Source: Bacteroidales bacterium
GTDB taxonomy: Bacteria; Bacteroidota; Bacteroidia; Bacteroidales; UBA10428
Direction: 5' to 3'
DNA: 64,000 bases
Assembly (NCBI GenBank): GCA_016931575.1
Contig: JAFGEO010000160.1
Location: 1 to 64,000, forward strand
A program made the position numbers and the translations under genes. The notes under the pieces were generated by a model. That model did no database searches and was not told the origin of the DNA. It saw only the letters and a program-made list of their open reading frames with translations. Positions 9,067-16,870 of the stretch are shown in pieces (the first letter of the stretch is position 1; every line of letters starts with the position of its first letter).

Positions 9067-9553
9067 GACTTTTTTTCTGGAACCTGAAAACTCGCTCTCG
9101 CTCTGTCTTATATGCACTTTCTCAATATAATATGGCCTTCACTGTGAACAATGAAGCAATGCAAAACCCAGAAGCCCCAATAAACCCATCAACCCATCAA
9201 TCCGCTCAGGGACCATCCGATCAGAAATCCCAGGGTACTTAAACCCAGACAGTAGACCTAAACAAATAAATTTATCTGCCGGAGCCTTGGCGGAGGTTGA
9301 CAACTAAACCTTTCTATCCGAACCCATGGCAATTACGCCCAGGCAGCACTTCTCAACAACCTAAACAACTAAACAATTCAACAAAACACATGCATCACAC
9401 ATCCCCACCAACCTCACTCTCCCACCACCCATCCAAAAAGCACCCATCAACTCCATCAACCATCAACCCATTTTTTCAGGATATCTTTTCAGTCTATTTC
9501 CATGAAATTTATATTTTTGTGCCGCAATATTTATTGGAATAAAATACAAAGCT
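9067..9553. other. Long noncoding gap with a G-poor low-complexity tract
   Basis: No credible gene is seen. From about 9340 to 9475 the plus strand is nearly devoid of G and rich in CA/CAAC/CATCAAC words, with short direct echoes such as AACAACTAAACAATTCAACA and CATCAACCCATCAA. The last 40 bases carry the yebC promoter. A degenerate minisatellite or repeat remnant is the simplest reading. Confidence 0.55.
9512..9519 (+). promoter_or_regulatory. Promoter -7 element TATTTTTG for yebC
   Basis: An exact TAnnTTTG match lies 34 bases before the yebC ATG. A T-rich TTTTC sits about 21 bases upstream where the -33 element would be expected, but it is not a clear consensus match. Confidence 0.6.
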
Positions 9554-10297
9554 ATGTCAGGACACAGTAAATGGTCAACCATTAAACGTAAAAAGGGAGC
9601 CCTCGATGCTAAAAGAGGTAAGATATTTTCCCGTATTGTTAAAGAAATTTCTATTGCTGTAAAAGAAGGCGGACCCGATGAAGAATCAAACCCCCGCTTA
9701 CGCATGGCTATTCAGAATGCCAAAGGGGCAAACATGCCCAAGGATAACGTGGACAGGGCCATTAATAAGGCGGATAAAGAGGGGGCAAACCTGACAGAAG
9801 TGACTTTTGAAGGTTATGCACCAAATGGGGTGGCAGTTTTTATCGAATGCCTTACTGATAATAATCAGCGTACCGTAAGCAATGTGAGAGCTGTCTTTAA
9901 TAAAAGGGGCGGCAACATGGGAACCAACGGATCCCTGAGCTTCATTTTCGACCGTAAGGGTGTCTTCACGGTTAAGAGACAAGGTCTTGACCCTGACGAG
10001 TTCCAGCTCGAAATTATTGATGCCGGTGTTGAAGAGTGTGAAGTCGAAGAAGAAGTATTTATCTTAACCACTGCCCTTGAAGATTTTGGGAGTGTTCAGA
10101 AGAAACTGGATGAGATGGGCATTGAAATCGAAAATGCTGAATTGCAGCGGATCCCAAATGACACCAAGGAACTGGGTGTTGAAGATGCCAGGAAAGTGTT
10201 AAGGATGATTGAGGAATTTGAGGATATCGATGACGTTCAGAATGTATTCCATAATCTCGAGCTCACCGAGGAGGTAATAACCGCACTGGAAGAGTAA
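9554..10297 (+). CDS. yebC: YebC/PmpR family protein
   Basis: The 247-residue protein starts MSGHSKWSTIKRKKGALDAKRG, the family hallmark, and keeps the full three-domain length. Members were first described as DNA-binding regulators; later work links the family to relief of ribosome stalling. It is cytoplasmic. It stands alone, with its own -7 element and a 126-base gap before the leu leader promoter. I see no terminator hairpin between them. Confidence 0.93.
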   Translation: MSGHSKWSTIKRKKGALDAKRGKIFSRIVKEISIAVKEGGPDEESNPRLRMAIQNAKGANMPKDNVDRAINKADKEGANLTEVTFEGYAPNGVAVFIECLTDNNQRTVSNVRAVFNKRGGNMGTNGSLSFIFDRKGVFTVKRQGLDPDEFQLEIIDAGVEECEVEEEVFILTTALEDFGSVQKKLDEMGIEIENAELQRIPNDTKELGVEDARKVLRMIEEFEDIDDVQNVFHNLELTEEVITALEE

Positions 10298-10398
10298 TTC
10301 AGGGATTCAGGGGCCCAACCGTCAGTTTTTATCGGATCCCTCGGAGTGTAATGAGGTGCTTTTTCAATATGGGGCTTTTAAATAATGATTTTTATCAG

Positions 10399-10406
10399 TA
10401 CATTTG
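10399..10406 (+). promoter_or_regulatory. leu operon promoter -7 element TACATTTG
   Basis: An exact TAnnTTTG match lies 17 bases before the leader peptide ATG (10424). A T-rich CTTTTA about 19 bases upstream may serve as the -33 region. Transcription starting near 10411-10415 would include the whole attenuator. Confidence 0.6.
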
Positions 10407-10423
10407 TTGCTCAGTTTTAAACA

Positions 10424-10489
10424 ATGACAAGAAATATCTCTATTCTAAACAGTATTCTTCTTCTTGGTATTCTTCAGAAACCAGAGTGA
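10424..10489 (+). CDS. leuL: leu operon leader peptide (21 residues, Leu/Ile-rich)
   Basis: The frame ATG...TGA encodes 21 residues with the core ISILNSILLLGIL. Five are Leu (positions 8, 12, 13, 14, 17) and four are Ile (5, 7, 11, 16); none is Val. It is followed at once by an antiterminator and an intrinsic terminator and then by the leu genes, the layout of classic amino-acid attenuation. The peptide itself probably has no function beyond letting ribosomes sense charged tRNA-Leu and tRNA-Ile. It is too short for normal gene callers. Confidence 0.85.
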   Translation: MTRNISILNSILLLGILQKPE

Positions 10490-10531
10490 GAATGGTGTGT
10501 ATAGATAACGCTATACGGGGGCTGTTCTCAC
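10486..10531 (+). promoter_or_regulatory. Antiterminator of the leu attenuator
   Basis: Bases 10486-10496 (GTGAGAATGGT) can pair with 10521-10531 (GCTGTTCTCAC) over 11 positions, three or four of them G-U. The loop encloses a second hairpin, GTATAG-ATAACG-CTATAC (10499-10516). The 3' arm overlaps the 5' arm of the terminator, so the two folds exclude each other. The 5' arm begins at the leader stop codon (10487-10489). A ribosome that finishes the peptide would mask it, and one stalled on the Leu/Ile codons would leave it free. Confidence 0.75.
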
Positions 10532-10554
10532 AAGGGGACAGCCCCTGGTTTTTT
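10518..10554 (+). terminator. Intrinsic terminator (attenuator) of the leu operon
   Basis: GGGGCTGT (10518-10525) pairs perfectly with ACAGCCCC (10538-10545). The stem extends with G-U/G-C pairs to a CAAG/ACAA loop, and TGGTTTTTT follows. It lies between the leader peptide and leuA, so it can only act as an attenuator. Confidence 0.88.
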
Positions 10555-10608
10555 AATGAACCTGAAATTTCATAAGCGCTATTCAACGAACAACAACTTA
10601 AAATAACT

Positions 10609-10713
10609 ATGAAACGTTTTCCAAAAGAACTGACCCTGCTTACTGATACCCTGCTACCCCTGCGGGGGAAAAGACATTGCACCTGGTACATAACAACCAA
10701 CAACCTGAACTAA
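10609..10713 (+). CDS. Possible second small leader ORF (34 residues, Leu-rich)
   Basis: An ATG frame of 34 codons starts MKRFPKELTLLTDTLLPL and ends 46 bases before leuA. Leu occupies positions 8, 10, 11, 15, 16, 18 and 33. It may be a second ribosome-sensing element or a coupling ORF; no terminator hairpin with a T-run follows. A small CCCC-TGC-GGGG hairpin lies inside it. It could equally be a chance frame. Confidence 0.35.
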   Translation: MKRFPKELTLLTDTLLPLRGKRHCTWYITTNNLN

Positions 10714-10759
10714 ATAAAGGAATGAAAGTTATTTTAGTATAAATTGAAAAAACAGACCA

Positions 10760-12256
10760 ATGAGTGATAAATTATATATTTTCGATACAACCCTGCGCGA
10801 CGGTGAACAGGTTCCTGGCTGCCAGTTAAACACAGTTGAAAAAATTGAGGTGGCCAAAGCTCTGGAAGAACTTGGGGTAGACATTATCGAAGCAGGTTTC
10901 CCGATCTCAAGTCCCGGTGATTTTAATTCCGTTGTTGAAATCTCGAAGGCCGTTAAACGTCCTACAATATGCGCACTTACCCGTGCGGTTGAAAAGGATA
11001 TCGAGGTGGCTGCTGAAGCCCTGAAATATGCTAAGAACAAAAGGATCCATACCGGTATCGGTACCTCTTTTTACCACATTAAGTATAAGCTGAACTCAAA
11101 TCAGGATGAGATTGTGGAACGAGCGGTCGCTGCCGTGAAATACGCAAAGAAATTTGTTGAAGATGTGGAATTTTATGCGGAAGACGCCGGACGTACCGAA
11201 AATGAATACCTGGCCCGGGTGGTCGAAGCAGTGATCGCGGCCGGGGCTACCGTGGTCAATATCCCGGATACTACCGGGTATTGTCTGCCTCAGGATTTTG
11301 GCGCGAAGATTAAATACCTGGTTGACAACGTGAAGAATATCGATAAGGCGATTATTTCTACTCACTGCCATAACGATCTGGGCATGGCTACTGCCAATAC
11401 CATCTCCGGGATCATCAACGGCGCAAGACAAGCCGAAGTTACGATAAACGGAATAGGTGAACGTGCCGGTAACACCTCACTGGAAGAAGTGGTGATGACC
11501 CTTAAAAGTCATAGGGATATTGATGTTGACTCTGCGATTAACACGAAAAACATCTTCAAAACCAGCCGCCTGGTATCTTCCTTAATGAGCATGCCGGTTC
11601 AGCCCAACAAAGCTATCGTTGGCCGGAACGCTTTTGCACATTCTTCCGGGATCCACCAGGATGGCGTTCTGAAGAACAGGGAAAATTATGAAATCATTGA
11701 TCCCGTTGATGTAGGAGTGAATGAATCAAGCATTTCGTTAACTGCCCGAAGCGGAAGAGCTGCCTTGAAACACAGGCTTAATCTGCTGGGTTACGAAATG
11801 GAGCCTGCCGAACTGGATGTTATCTACCAGAAATTTCTGGAGCTGGCAGATAAAAAGAAGGATGTCAACGACGAAGACCTCCAGGTGCTGGTGGGAAAAA
11901 AGAAATCGGAGGATGCCGGAAAGATCAAACTGGTGCACCTGCAGGTGCTTTCCGGTAAATCTGTTATTCCCATGGCAACGGTAAGCCTGGATATCGATGG
12001 CGAAGTATTCACCGCTACCCGGGACGGGAACGGACCTGTCGATGCAGCCCTGAGCGCTGTCAAATCACTGGTACGGCATAAGGTCCGGCTCGAGGAATTC
12101 CTGGTCCAGGCCATAACCAGGGGGATCGATGACCTGGGTAAGGTCCACATCCAGATCGAGAACCGCGGAAAACTCTACTATGGATTCTCCGGTAATACGG
12201 ATATCATTACGGCTTCTGTGGAAGCTTTTATCGATGCAATAAATAAGATTGTCTAA
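10760..12256 (+). CDS. leuA: 2-isopropylmalate synthase
   Basis: It condenses acetyl-CoA with 2-oxoisovalerate, the first committed step to leucine. The 498-residue length fits the long bacterial LeuA. The TIM barrel (about 1-270) has the signature DTTLRDGEQ at 9-17 and metal ligands His202 and His204 in STHCHNDLG. The C-terminal LeuA regulatory domain (about 365-495), which in the family binds leucine for feedback inhibition, is present. It is the first structural gene after the attenuator, with leuC 17 bases downstream. Confidence 0.96.
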   Translation: MSDKLYIFDTTLRDGEQVPGCQLNTVEKIEVAKALEELGVDIIEAGFPISSPGDFNSVVEISKAVKRPTICALTRAVEKDIEVAAEALKYAKNKRIHTGIGTSFYHIKYKLNSNQDEIVERAVAAVKYAKKFVEDVEFYAEDAGRTENEYLARVVEAVIAAGATVVNIPDTTGYCLPQDFGAKIKYLVDNVKNIDKAIISTHCHNDLGMATANTISGIINGARQAEVTINGIGERAGNTSLEEVVMTLKSHRDIDVDSAINTKNIFKTSRLVSSLMSMPVQPNKAIVGRNAFAHSSGIHQDGVLKNRENYEIIDPVDVGVNESSISLTARSGRAALKHRLNLLGYEMEPAELDVIYQKFLELADKKKDVNDEDLQVLVGKKKSEDAGKIKLVHLQVLSGKSVIPMATVSLDIDGEVFTATRDGNGPVDAALSAVKSLVRHKVRLEEFLVQAITRGIDDLGKVHIQIENRGKLYYGFSGNTDIITASVEAFIDAINKIV

Positions 12257-12273
12257 TATAAAAAACTAGTAAA

Positions 12274-13674
12274 TTGGGAAATACATTATTTGATAAGGTT
12301 TGGGACTCACATGTAGTCACACAGATAGAAGGTGGTCCCAGTGTGGTGTATATCGACAGGCACCTCATTCATGAAGTAACCAGTCCACAGGCTTTTGCCG
12401 GCATAGGACACAGAGGGATTCAGGTATTCAGGCCGGAAAACACAGTGGCAACCCCCGATCATAATGTTCCGACACTTAACCAGCATCTGCCAATTCAGGA
12501 TCAGCTTTCTGCTATGCAGGTTAAAACGCTGGCTCAGAATACCGAAAAATACGGAATTACACACTATGGATTAGGACACCCCTACCAGGGCGTTGTCCAC
12601 GTTGTCGGCCCCGAACTGGGCCTTACCCAACCCGGAATGACCATTGTTTGCGGTGACTCACATACTTCAACGCATGGTGCTTTCGGAAGTGTGGCTTTCG
12701 GGATCGGAACCAGCGAAGTGGAGATGGTTCTTGCCTCTCAGTGCATTATGCAGCCAAAACCAAAGAAAATGAGAATTACAGTCGATGGAGAGCTGCAGAA
12801 AGGCGTACAGGCAAAGGACATCATCCTGTACATTATTTCTAAAATTTCCACAAGCGGGGGTACCGGGTATTTCGTGGAATTTGCAGGATCTGCCATCCGG
12901 AACCTTACCATGGAAGGCCGGATGACCGTCTGTAACATGAGCATCGAGATGGGAGCCCGTGGCGGACATATTGCGCCGGATGACGTTACTTTTGAGTATA
13001 TAAAGGGCCGTGAATTCGCTCCAAAAGGCAAAGACTGGGAGAAAAAACTGGCCTATTGGAAGACCCTGAAATCTGACGATGATGCGGTTTTCGACCTTGA
13101 ACTGAAATACGAGGCTTCCGATATCGAACCGATGATCACCTATGGTACCAACCCCGGGATGGGCATTGGCATTACCGGCAGCATTCCCAGGGTCGAATCT
13201 GTGGATGAAAGTACTAAGGCTACCTATTTGAAATCTCTGAAATATATGGGTTTCGAAGCCGGAACCCCTATGGTGGGCAAAGAAGTAAACTATGTATTCG
13301 TAGGAAGCTGTACAAACGGCCGTATCGAAGACCTCAGGGCATTTACACAGTTTGTGAAAGGAAAGAAGAAGGCCGAAAATGTGGTGGCATGGATCGTCCC
13401 CGGATCACGCCAGGTTGAGAAACAGGCGAAGGAAGAAGGCCTGGATAAACTCCTTGAGGAAGCCGGATTTGAACTTAGGCAACCCGGCTGTTCAGCCTGT
13501 CTGGCTATGAACGATGATAAAGTTCCGGAAGGCCTCTATTCGGTTTCTACCACAAACAGAAACTTCGAAGGCCGTCAGGGACCCGGATCCCGTACCATGC
13601 TGGCAAGCCCGATCACAGCCGCCGCCGCGGCAGTTACCGGTAAGGTCACTGACCCCCGGGATTTAATGTACTAA
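12274..13674 (+). CDS. leuC: 3-isopropylmalate dehydratase large subunit (TTG start)
   Basis: This is the aconitase-type subunit that isomerises 2- to 3-isopropylmalate with LeuD. The 466 residues include the three 4Fe-4S ligands Cys346 (VGSCTNGR), Cys406 and Cys409 (GCSAC). The TTG at 12274 is used because [14 protein letters not shown] is the family N-terminus and no ATG lies upstream in frame. The enzyme also acts on citramalate in the pyruvate route to isoleucine. Confidence 0.96.
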   Translation: MGNTLFDKVWDSHVVTQIEGGPSVVYIDRHLIHEVTSPQAFAGIGHRGIQVFRPENTVATPDHNVPTLNQHLPIQDQLSAMQVKTLAQNTEKYGITHYGLGHPYQGVVHVVGPELGLTQPGMTIVCGDSHTSTHGAFGSVAFGIGTSEVEMVLASQCIMQPKPKKMRITVDGELQKGVQAKDIILYIISKISTSGGTGYFVEFAGSAIRNLTMEGRMTVCNMSIEMGARGGHIAPDDVTFEYIKGREFAPKGKDWEKKLAYWKTLKSDDDAVFDLELKYEASDIEPMITYGTNPGMGIGITGSIPRVESVDESTKATYLKSLKYMGFEAGTPMVGKEVNYVFVGSCTNGRIEDLRAFTQFVKGKKKAENVVAWIVPGSRQVEKQAKEEGLDKLLEEAGFELRQPGCSACLAMNDDKVPEGLYSVSTTNRNFEGRQGPGSRTMLASPITAAAAAVTGKVTDPRDLMY

Positions 13675-13699
13675 GTGTTAACATCGAAAAATTGAAGAA

Positions 13700-14296
13700 A
13701 TGCCAATAGATAAATTTATAAGCCTGCGCAGCGCATGTGTTCCTCTTCCTGTTGAGAATGTGGACACCGACCAGATCATCCCTGCACGTTTCCTGAAGGC
13801 TACTACACGCGATGGATTTGGCGATAACCTGTTTCGCGACTGGAGATACGATAAGCAAAATCAACCGGTTGCCGACTTCATTCTGAACGATCCGAAGTAC
13901 TCCGGAAGAATTCTCGTCGGCGGCAAAAACTTCGGTAGCGGATCGAGCCGTGAGCATGCTGCCTGGGCCATTCACGATTTCGGGTTCAAGGTAGTGGTCT
14001 CCAGCTTTTTTGCTGACATCTTTAAAAATAATGCCCTGAATAACGGACTGCTACCGGTTCAGGTTTCTGAAAAGTTCCTCGCGGCTCTTTTCAGTGCCAT
14101 CGGGAAAAATCCGGCAACAGAAGTGGAGGTCGACCTCGAAACACAGACAATTACCCTGTTGGAAACAGGTGACTCTGAAAGTTTTGATATCAACCCTTAT
14201 AAAAAGAAATGCCTGATTAATGGCTACGACGATATCGACTACCTGCTGAGCATAAAGGATAAAATTGAAGCCTTCGAAACAGGCAGGGAGAACTAA
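13700..14296 (+). CDS. leuD: 3-isopropylmalate dehydratase small subunit
   Basis: The 198-residue swivel-domain partner of LeuC. It shows the family features [15 protein letters not shown] near the N-terminus and [16 protein letters not shown] around residues 75-90, which helps bind the substrate carboxylate. It starts 25 bases after leuC, in the same operon. The catalytic complex is cytoplasmic. Confidence 0.96.
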   Translation: MPIDKFISLRSACVPLPVENVDTDQIIPARFLKATTRDGFGDNLFRDWRYDKQNQPVADFILNDPKYSGRILVGGKNFGSGSSREHAAWAIHDFGFKVVVSSFFADIFKNNALNNGLLPVQVSEKFLAALFSAIGKNPATEVEVDLETQTITLLETGDSESFDINPYKKKCLINGYDDIDYLLSIKDKIEAFETGREN

Positions 14297-14308
14297 TTTA
14301 CCCCTTTC

Positions 14309-14338
14309 CCGGGAGGCGGTGGAAACATCGCCCCCCGG
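14309..14338 (+). other. GC-rich intercistronic hairpin between leuD and the next gene
   Basis: CCGGGAGGCGGTG pairs with CATCGCCCCCCGG around a GAAA tetraloop (12 pairs, one A-C mismatch). No T-run follows, so it is a poor terminator. It may be an mRNA-stability or processing structure that separates expression of leuD and the cimA-like gene. Confidence 0.5.
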
Positions 14339-14376
14339 ATTTCCAAAAAAAATGTTTGGCGCTAAATTCTAAACCA

Positions 14377-15900
14377 ATGAAGATCGCGATAATGGATACC
14401 ACACTCCGGGACGGGGAACAAACCTCAGGGGTTAATTTTACCTACGGAGAAAAGTTGAGTATGGCAAAGCTCCTGCTCGACGAGCTTAAGGTGGATTACC
14501 TCGAGGTAGCCTCAGCCAGGGTATCTGAAGGTGAGCACGAAGCCGTGAAAAAGATCGCCTCCTGGGCGGGGGAGAATAATTACCTCGATCAGATTGAGGT
14601 CCTGGGTTTCGTGGATGGGAATACCTCCATTGACTGGATCCTGGAAGCAGGGTGTAAAGTAGTTAACCTGCTCACCAAAGGATCGCTGAAGCATGTTAAA
14701 CACCAGCTCAGGAAAACCCCGGAAGAACATATCGAAGATATCAGGGAGGTGGTTAGCTATGCACATTCCAAGGGAGTGAAGGTCAATTTGTATCTTGAAG
14801 ACTGGTCAAATGGGATGCGGAATTCTCCCGAATACGTGTTTACCTTGCTCGATAAACTCAACGATATGCCTGTCAGCCGGTTTATGCTTCCCGATACACT
14901 GGGTATCCTGAACCCCGATGAGACCTACGCTTTTTGCAGGCAGATGATCGAAAATTATCCGGAGCTGAATTTTGATTTTCATCCCCATAATGATTATGAC
15001 CTGGCTTCAGCCAATGTCTATGCCGCTTTGAAAGCAGGGATCCGTTGTATTCATACTACGGTTAACGGTTTGGGTGAGCGGGCAGGAAATGTTCCCCTAT
15101 CCAGTGTTATTGCAATTGTGGTAGACCATTTTAACTTCAAGATGAGCGTCGATGAAACGAAACTCAATCTGGTAAGTAAGATGGTCGAGACTTTCTCCGG
15201 TATCCGCATTCCGCCTAACAAACCGCTTATCGGGGAAAATGTGTTCACTCAGACCAGCGGCGTGCACGCCGATGGAGATAAGAAAAACAACCTGTATTTC
15301 AACGATCTGTTGCCGGAGCGTTTCGGCAGGAAGCGAAGCTATGCCCTGGGGAAAACTTCCGGGAAGGCGAATATCGCCAAAAACCTGGAAGCATTGGGGA
15401 TCGACCTTGATTCCGAATCTATGAAAAAGCTTACCCGGAAAATCATTGAGCTTGGGGATAAGAAGGAAACCGTTACCCAGGAAGATCTGCCTTACATTAT
15501 CTCGGACGTGCTCCGCAGCAGATCGATCGATGAGAAGATCAAAATCCTCAACTTTTCCCTCACAACTGCCAAAGGACTGAAACCCAACGCCAGCCTGAGG
15601 ATTAGGATCGGAACCAAGGAGTATGAAGAAAGTGCTGTCGGCGACGGTCAGTACGATGCCTTTATGAAAGCCCTGCGAAAGATCTATAAAAGCCTGAACC
15701 GAACACTGCCCAAACTGGTGGATTACAATGTTTCCATCCCTCCGGGAGGAAAGACCGACGCCCTGGTTCAGGCAGTCATCACCTGGGACATGGGGAAAAA
15801 GGAGATCCGTACCCGCGGACTGGATTCCGACCAGACGGTGGCTGCGATTATCGCTACCACGAAAATGCTGAATATCGTGGAAAGCTACCATCATGAGTAA
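14377..15900 (+). CDS. Citramalate/2-isopropylmalate synthase family enzyme
   Basis: A second LeuA-superfamily enzyme of 507 residues from ATG 14377; the TTG at 14356 is less likely. It has DTTLRDGEQ at 7-15, metal ligands His202/His204 (FHPHNDYD), GERAGNVPLS and a C-terminal LeuA regulatory domain (about 370-505). Its N-terminus differs clearly from the leuA product. Such paralogs next to leuCD often act as (R)-citramalate synthase, giving 2-oxobutyrate for isoleucine through LeuCD and LeuB. Homocitrate synthase or a second LeuA are alternatives. The Ile codons in the leader support the citramalate reading. Confidence 0.8.
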   Translation: MKIAIMDTTLRDGEQTSGVNFTYGEKLSMAKLLLDELKVDYLEVASARVSEGEHEAVKKIASWAGENNYLDQIEVLGFVDGNTSIDWILEAGCKVVNLLTKGSLKHVKHQLRKTPEEHIEDIREVVSYAHSKGVKVNLYLEDWSNGMRNSPEYVFTLLDKLNDMPVSRFMLPDTLGILNPDETYAFCRQMIENYPELNFDFHPHNDYDLASANVYAALKAGIRCIHTTVNGLGERAGNVPLSSVIAIVVDHFNFKMSVDETKLNLVSKMVETFSGIRIPPNKPLIGENVFTQTSGVHADGDKKNNLYFNDLLPERFGRKRSYALGKTSGKANIAKNLEALGIDLDSESMKKLTRKIIELGDKKETVTQEDLPYIISDVLRSRSIDEKIKILNFSLTTAKGLKPNASLRIRIGTKEYEESAVGDGQYDAFMKALRKIYKSLNRTLPKLVDYNVSIPPGGKTDALVQAVITWDMGKKEIRTRGLDSDQTVAAIIATTKMLNIVESYHHE

Positions 15901-15999
15901 CAGGACCTGATCTTCGACTACCCGGCACAGTCCGCTCGTAGTTTTACCTGATCAATTTCTAAGCTTGAACCCGGCCAGGAGAGGTACGTCCTGTACGTT

Positions 16000-16020
16000 G
16001 AGGCAGATGCCTCTTTGTTT
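16000..16020 (+). terminator. Weak candidate terminator after the cimA-like gene
   Basis: A 5-bp stem GAGGC-AGAT-GCCTC is followed by TTTGTTT, about 100 bases after the cimA-like stop. The stem is short, so it would be an inefficient terminator at best. It would end the leu transcript before the osmC gene. Confidence 0.35.
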
Positions 16021-16045
16021 AACACAGTATTAATAAGATCTAACT

Positions 16046-16429
16046 ATGATCAGCTGCACAAGCACTAAGAATAAGTATTCCTGTAAAATGAGCATTGATG
16101 GGCATACCCTTTATTCGGATACAGATAGCTCCAAAGGTGGAGGCGGAAAGGGTATTCGCCCCCATGATATACTCACAGCTGCACTGGCATCCTGTATAAA
16201 TATCACCGTCAGAATGGTCTGTGAACAATTGCAGGTCGATGCAGGATGCGTGACCACTAAGGTTGAGCTGATTCGCACAGCTGAACAAACGCAATTTTCC
16301 TATAGTATTGAATTTGCGCAATCAATTTCTGAGGAAATCGGTCAGAAGATCCTGCGGAAAGTGGAATCGTGTCCGGTAAGAAGAACGTTGTCTAATCCCA
16401 TTGAGTTTAACCTAAAACATCCGTTATGA
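16046..16429 (+). CDS. OsmC family protein
   Basis: The 127-residue protein carries the two Cys of the OsmC/Ohr fold: Cys50 in LTAALASCINITVRM and Cys109 in KVESCPVRRTLSNP. OsmC/Ohr enzymes reduce organic hydroperoxides using this pair. The HDILTAALASC start of the helix is typical. Additional Cys residues (4, 13, 59, 68) are unusual for so small a protein. It overlaps the next gene by four bases (ATGA), so they are translated together. Confidence 0.85.
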   Translation: MISCTSTKNKYSCKMSIDGHTLYSDTDSSKGGGGKGIRPHDILTAALASCINITVRMVCEQLQVDAGCVTTKVELIRTAEQTQFSYSIEFAQSISEEIGQKILRKVESCPVRRTLSNPIEFNLKHPL

Positions 16430-16809
16430 AACACTTTGTTAAATTAAAAGTAAGGGACATCGCATCTTTGGTTATGTTAATTATCCTGGGCGCTGTCTGG
16501 ATCATGATCGATCATTACCTGATTGCTGATTCAGGTCTGAGATTTATGGTATTCTGCCTCCTCTGTTCAGGTTTATTCTGGTTGATTTTCAGAATTAACC
16601 AACCGAACAGGATCTGGGCATATGCTCATACCATGGCACTGATTTTATTTCCACTTGTTGTGATTTCCAGCCTGGTAATCCATACCTTAATTGTCCATGA
16701 TCTCAGGGAAAACTTTAACAAAATCGTAATGATCCTGGCATTTGTCGGGTTGATGCCGTATTTGGGTGCTATTCAATATTCCGTTTTTAACAGGAGGCGT
16801 CAAAACTAA
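16426..16809 (+). CDS. Small four-helix membrane protein of unknown function
   Basis: This 127-residue protein has about four hydrophobic segments (near 12-30, 38-55, 66-90 and 100-118) and a basic tail FNRRRQN, so the inner membrane is likely. I do not recognise a family. The ATGA overlap with the OsmC gene suggests a shared role, perhaps redox or envelope stress, which is inference only. A strong terminator follows. Confidence 0.7.
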   Translation: MKHFVKLKVRDIASLVMLIILGAVWIMIDHYLIADSGLRFMVFCLLCSGLFWLIFRINQPNRIWAYAHTMALILFPLVVISSLVIHTLIVHDLRENFNKIVMILAFVGLMPYLGAIQYSVFNRRRQN

Positions 16810-16823
16810 TTTTCAGACCAATC

Positions 16824-16857
16824 AAAAACCCGTCGCTATCAGCAACGGGTTTTTTTC
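16824..16857. terminator. Bidirectional intrinsic terminator
   Basis: AAAAACCCGT-C-GCT and AGC-A-ACGGGTTTTTTT pair around an ATC loop with one internal mismatch. The A-run on one side and the T-run on the other let it stop both the OsmC/membrane gene pair from the left and the GH2 gene from the right. Confidence 0.85.
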
Positions 16858-16870
16858 GGGAAATAGCTTC

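Noticed and set aside
9297-9542. 81-codon frame in the G-poor tract
   Set aside because: Low-complexity Pro/Ser/Thr/His composition is dictated by the base bias.
10351-10575. 74-codon frame over the leu leader
   Set aside because: It runs through the terminator hairpin in another frame; the 21-codon leader is the meaningful ORF.
15097-15894. 265-codon minus-strand frame opposite the cimA-like gene
   Set aside because: It is the antisense of a clearly conserved enzyme and has no family features.
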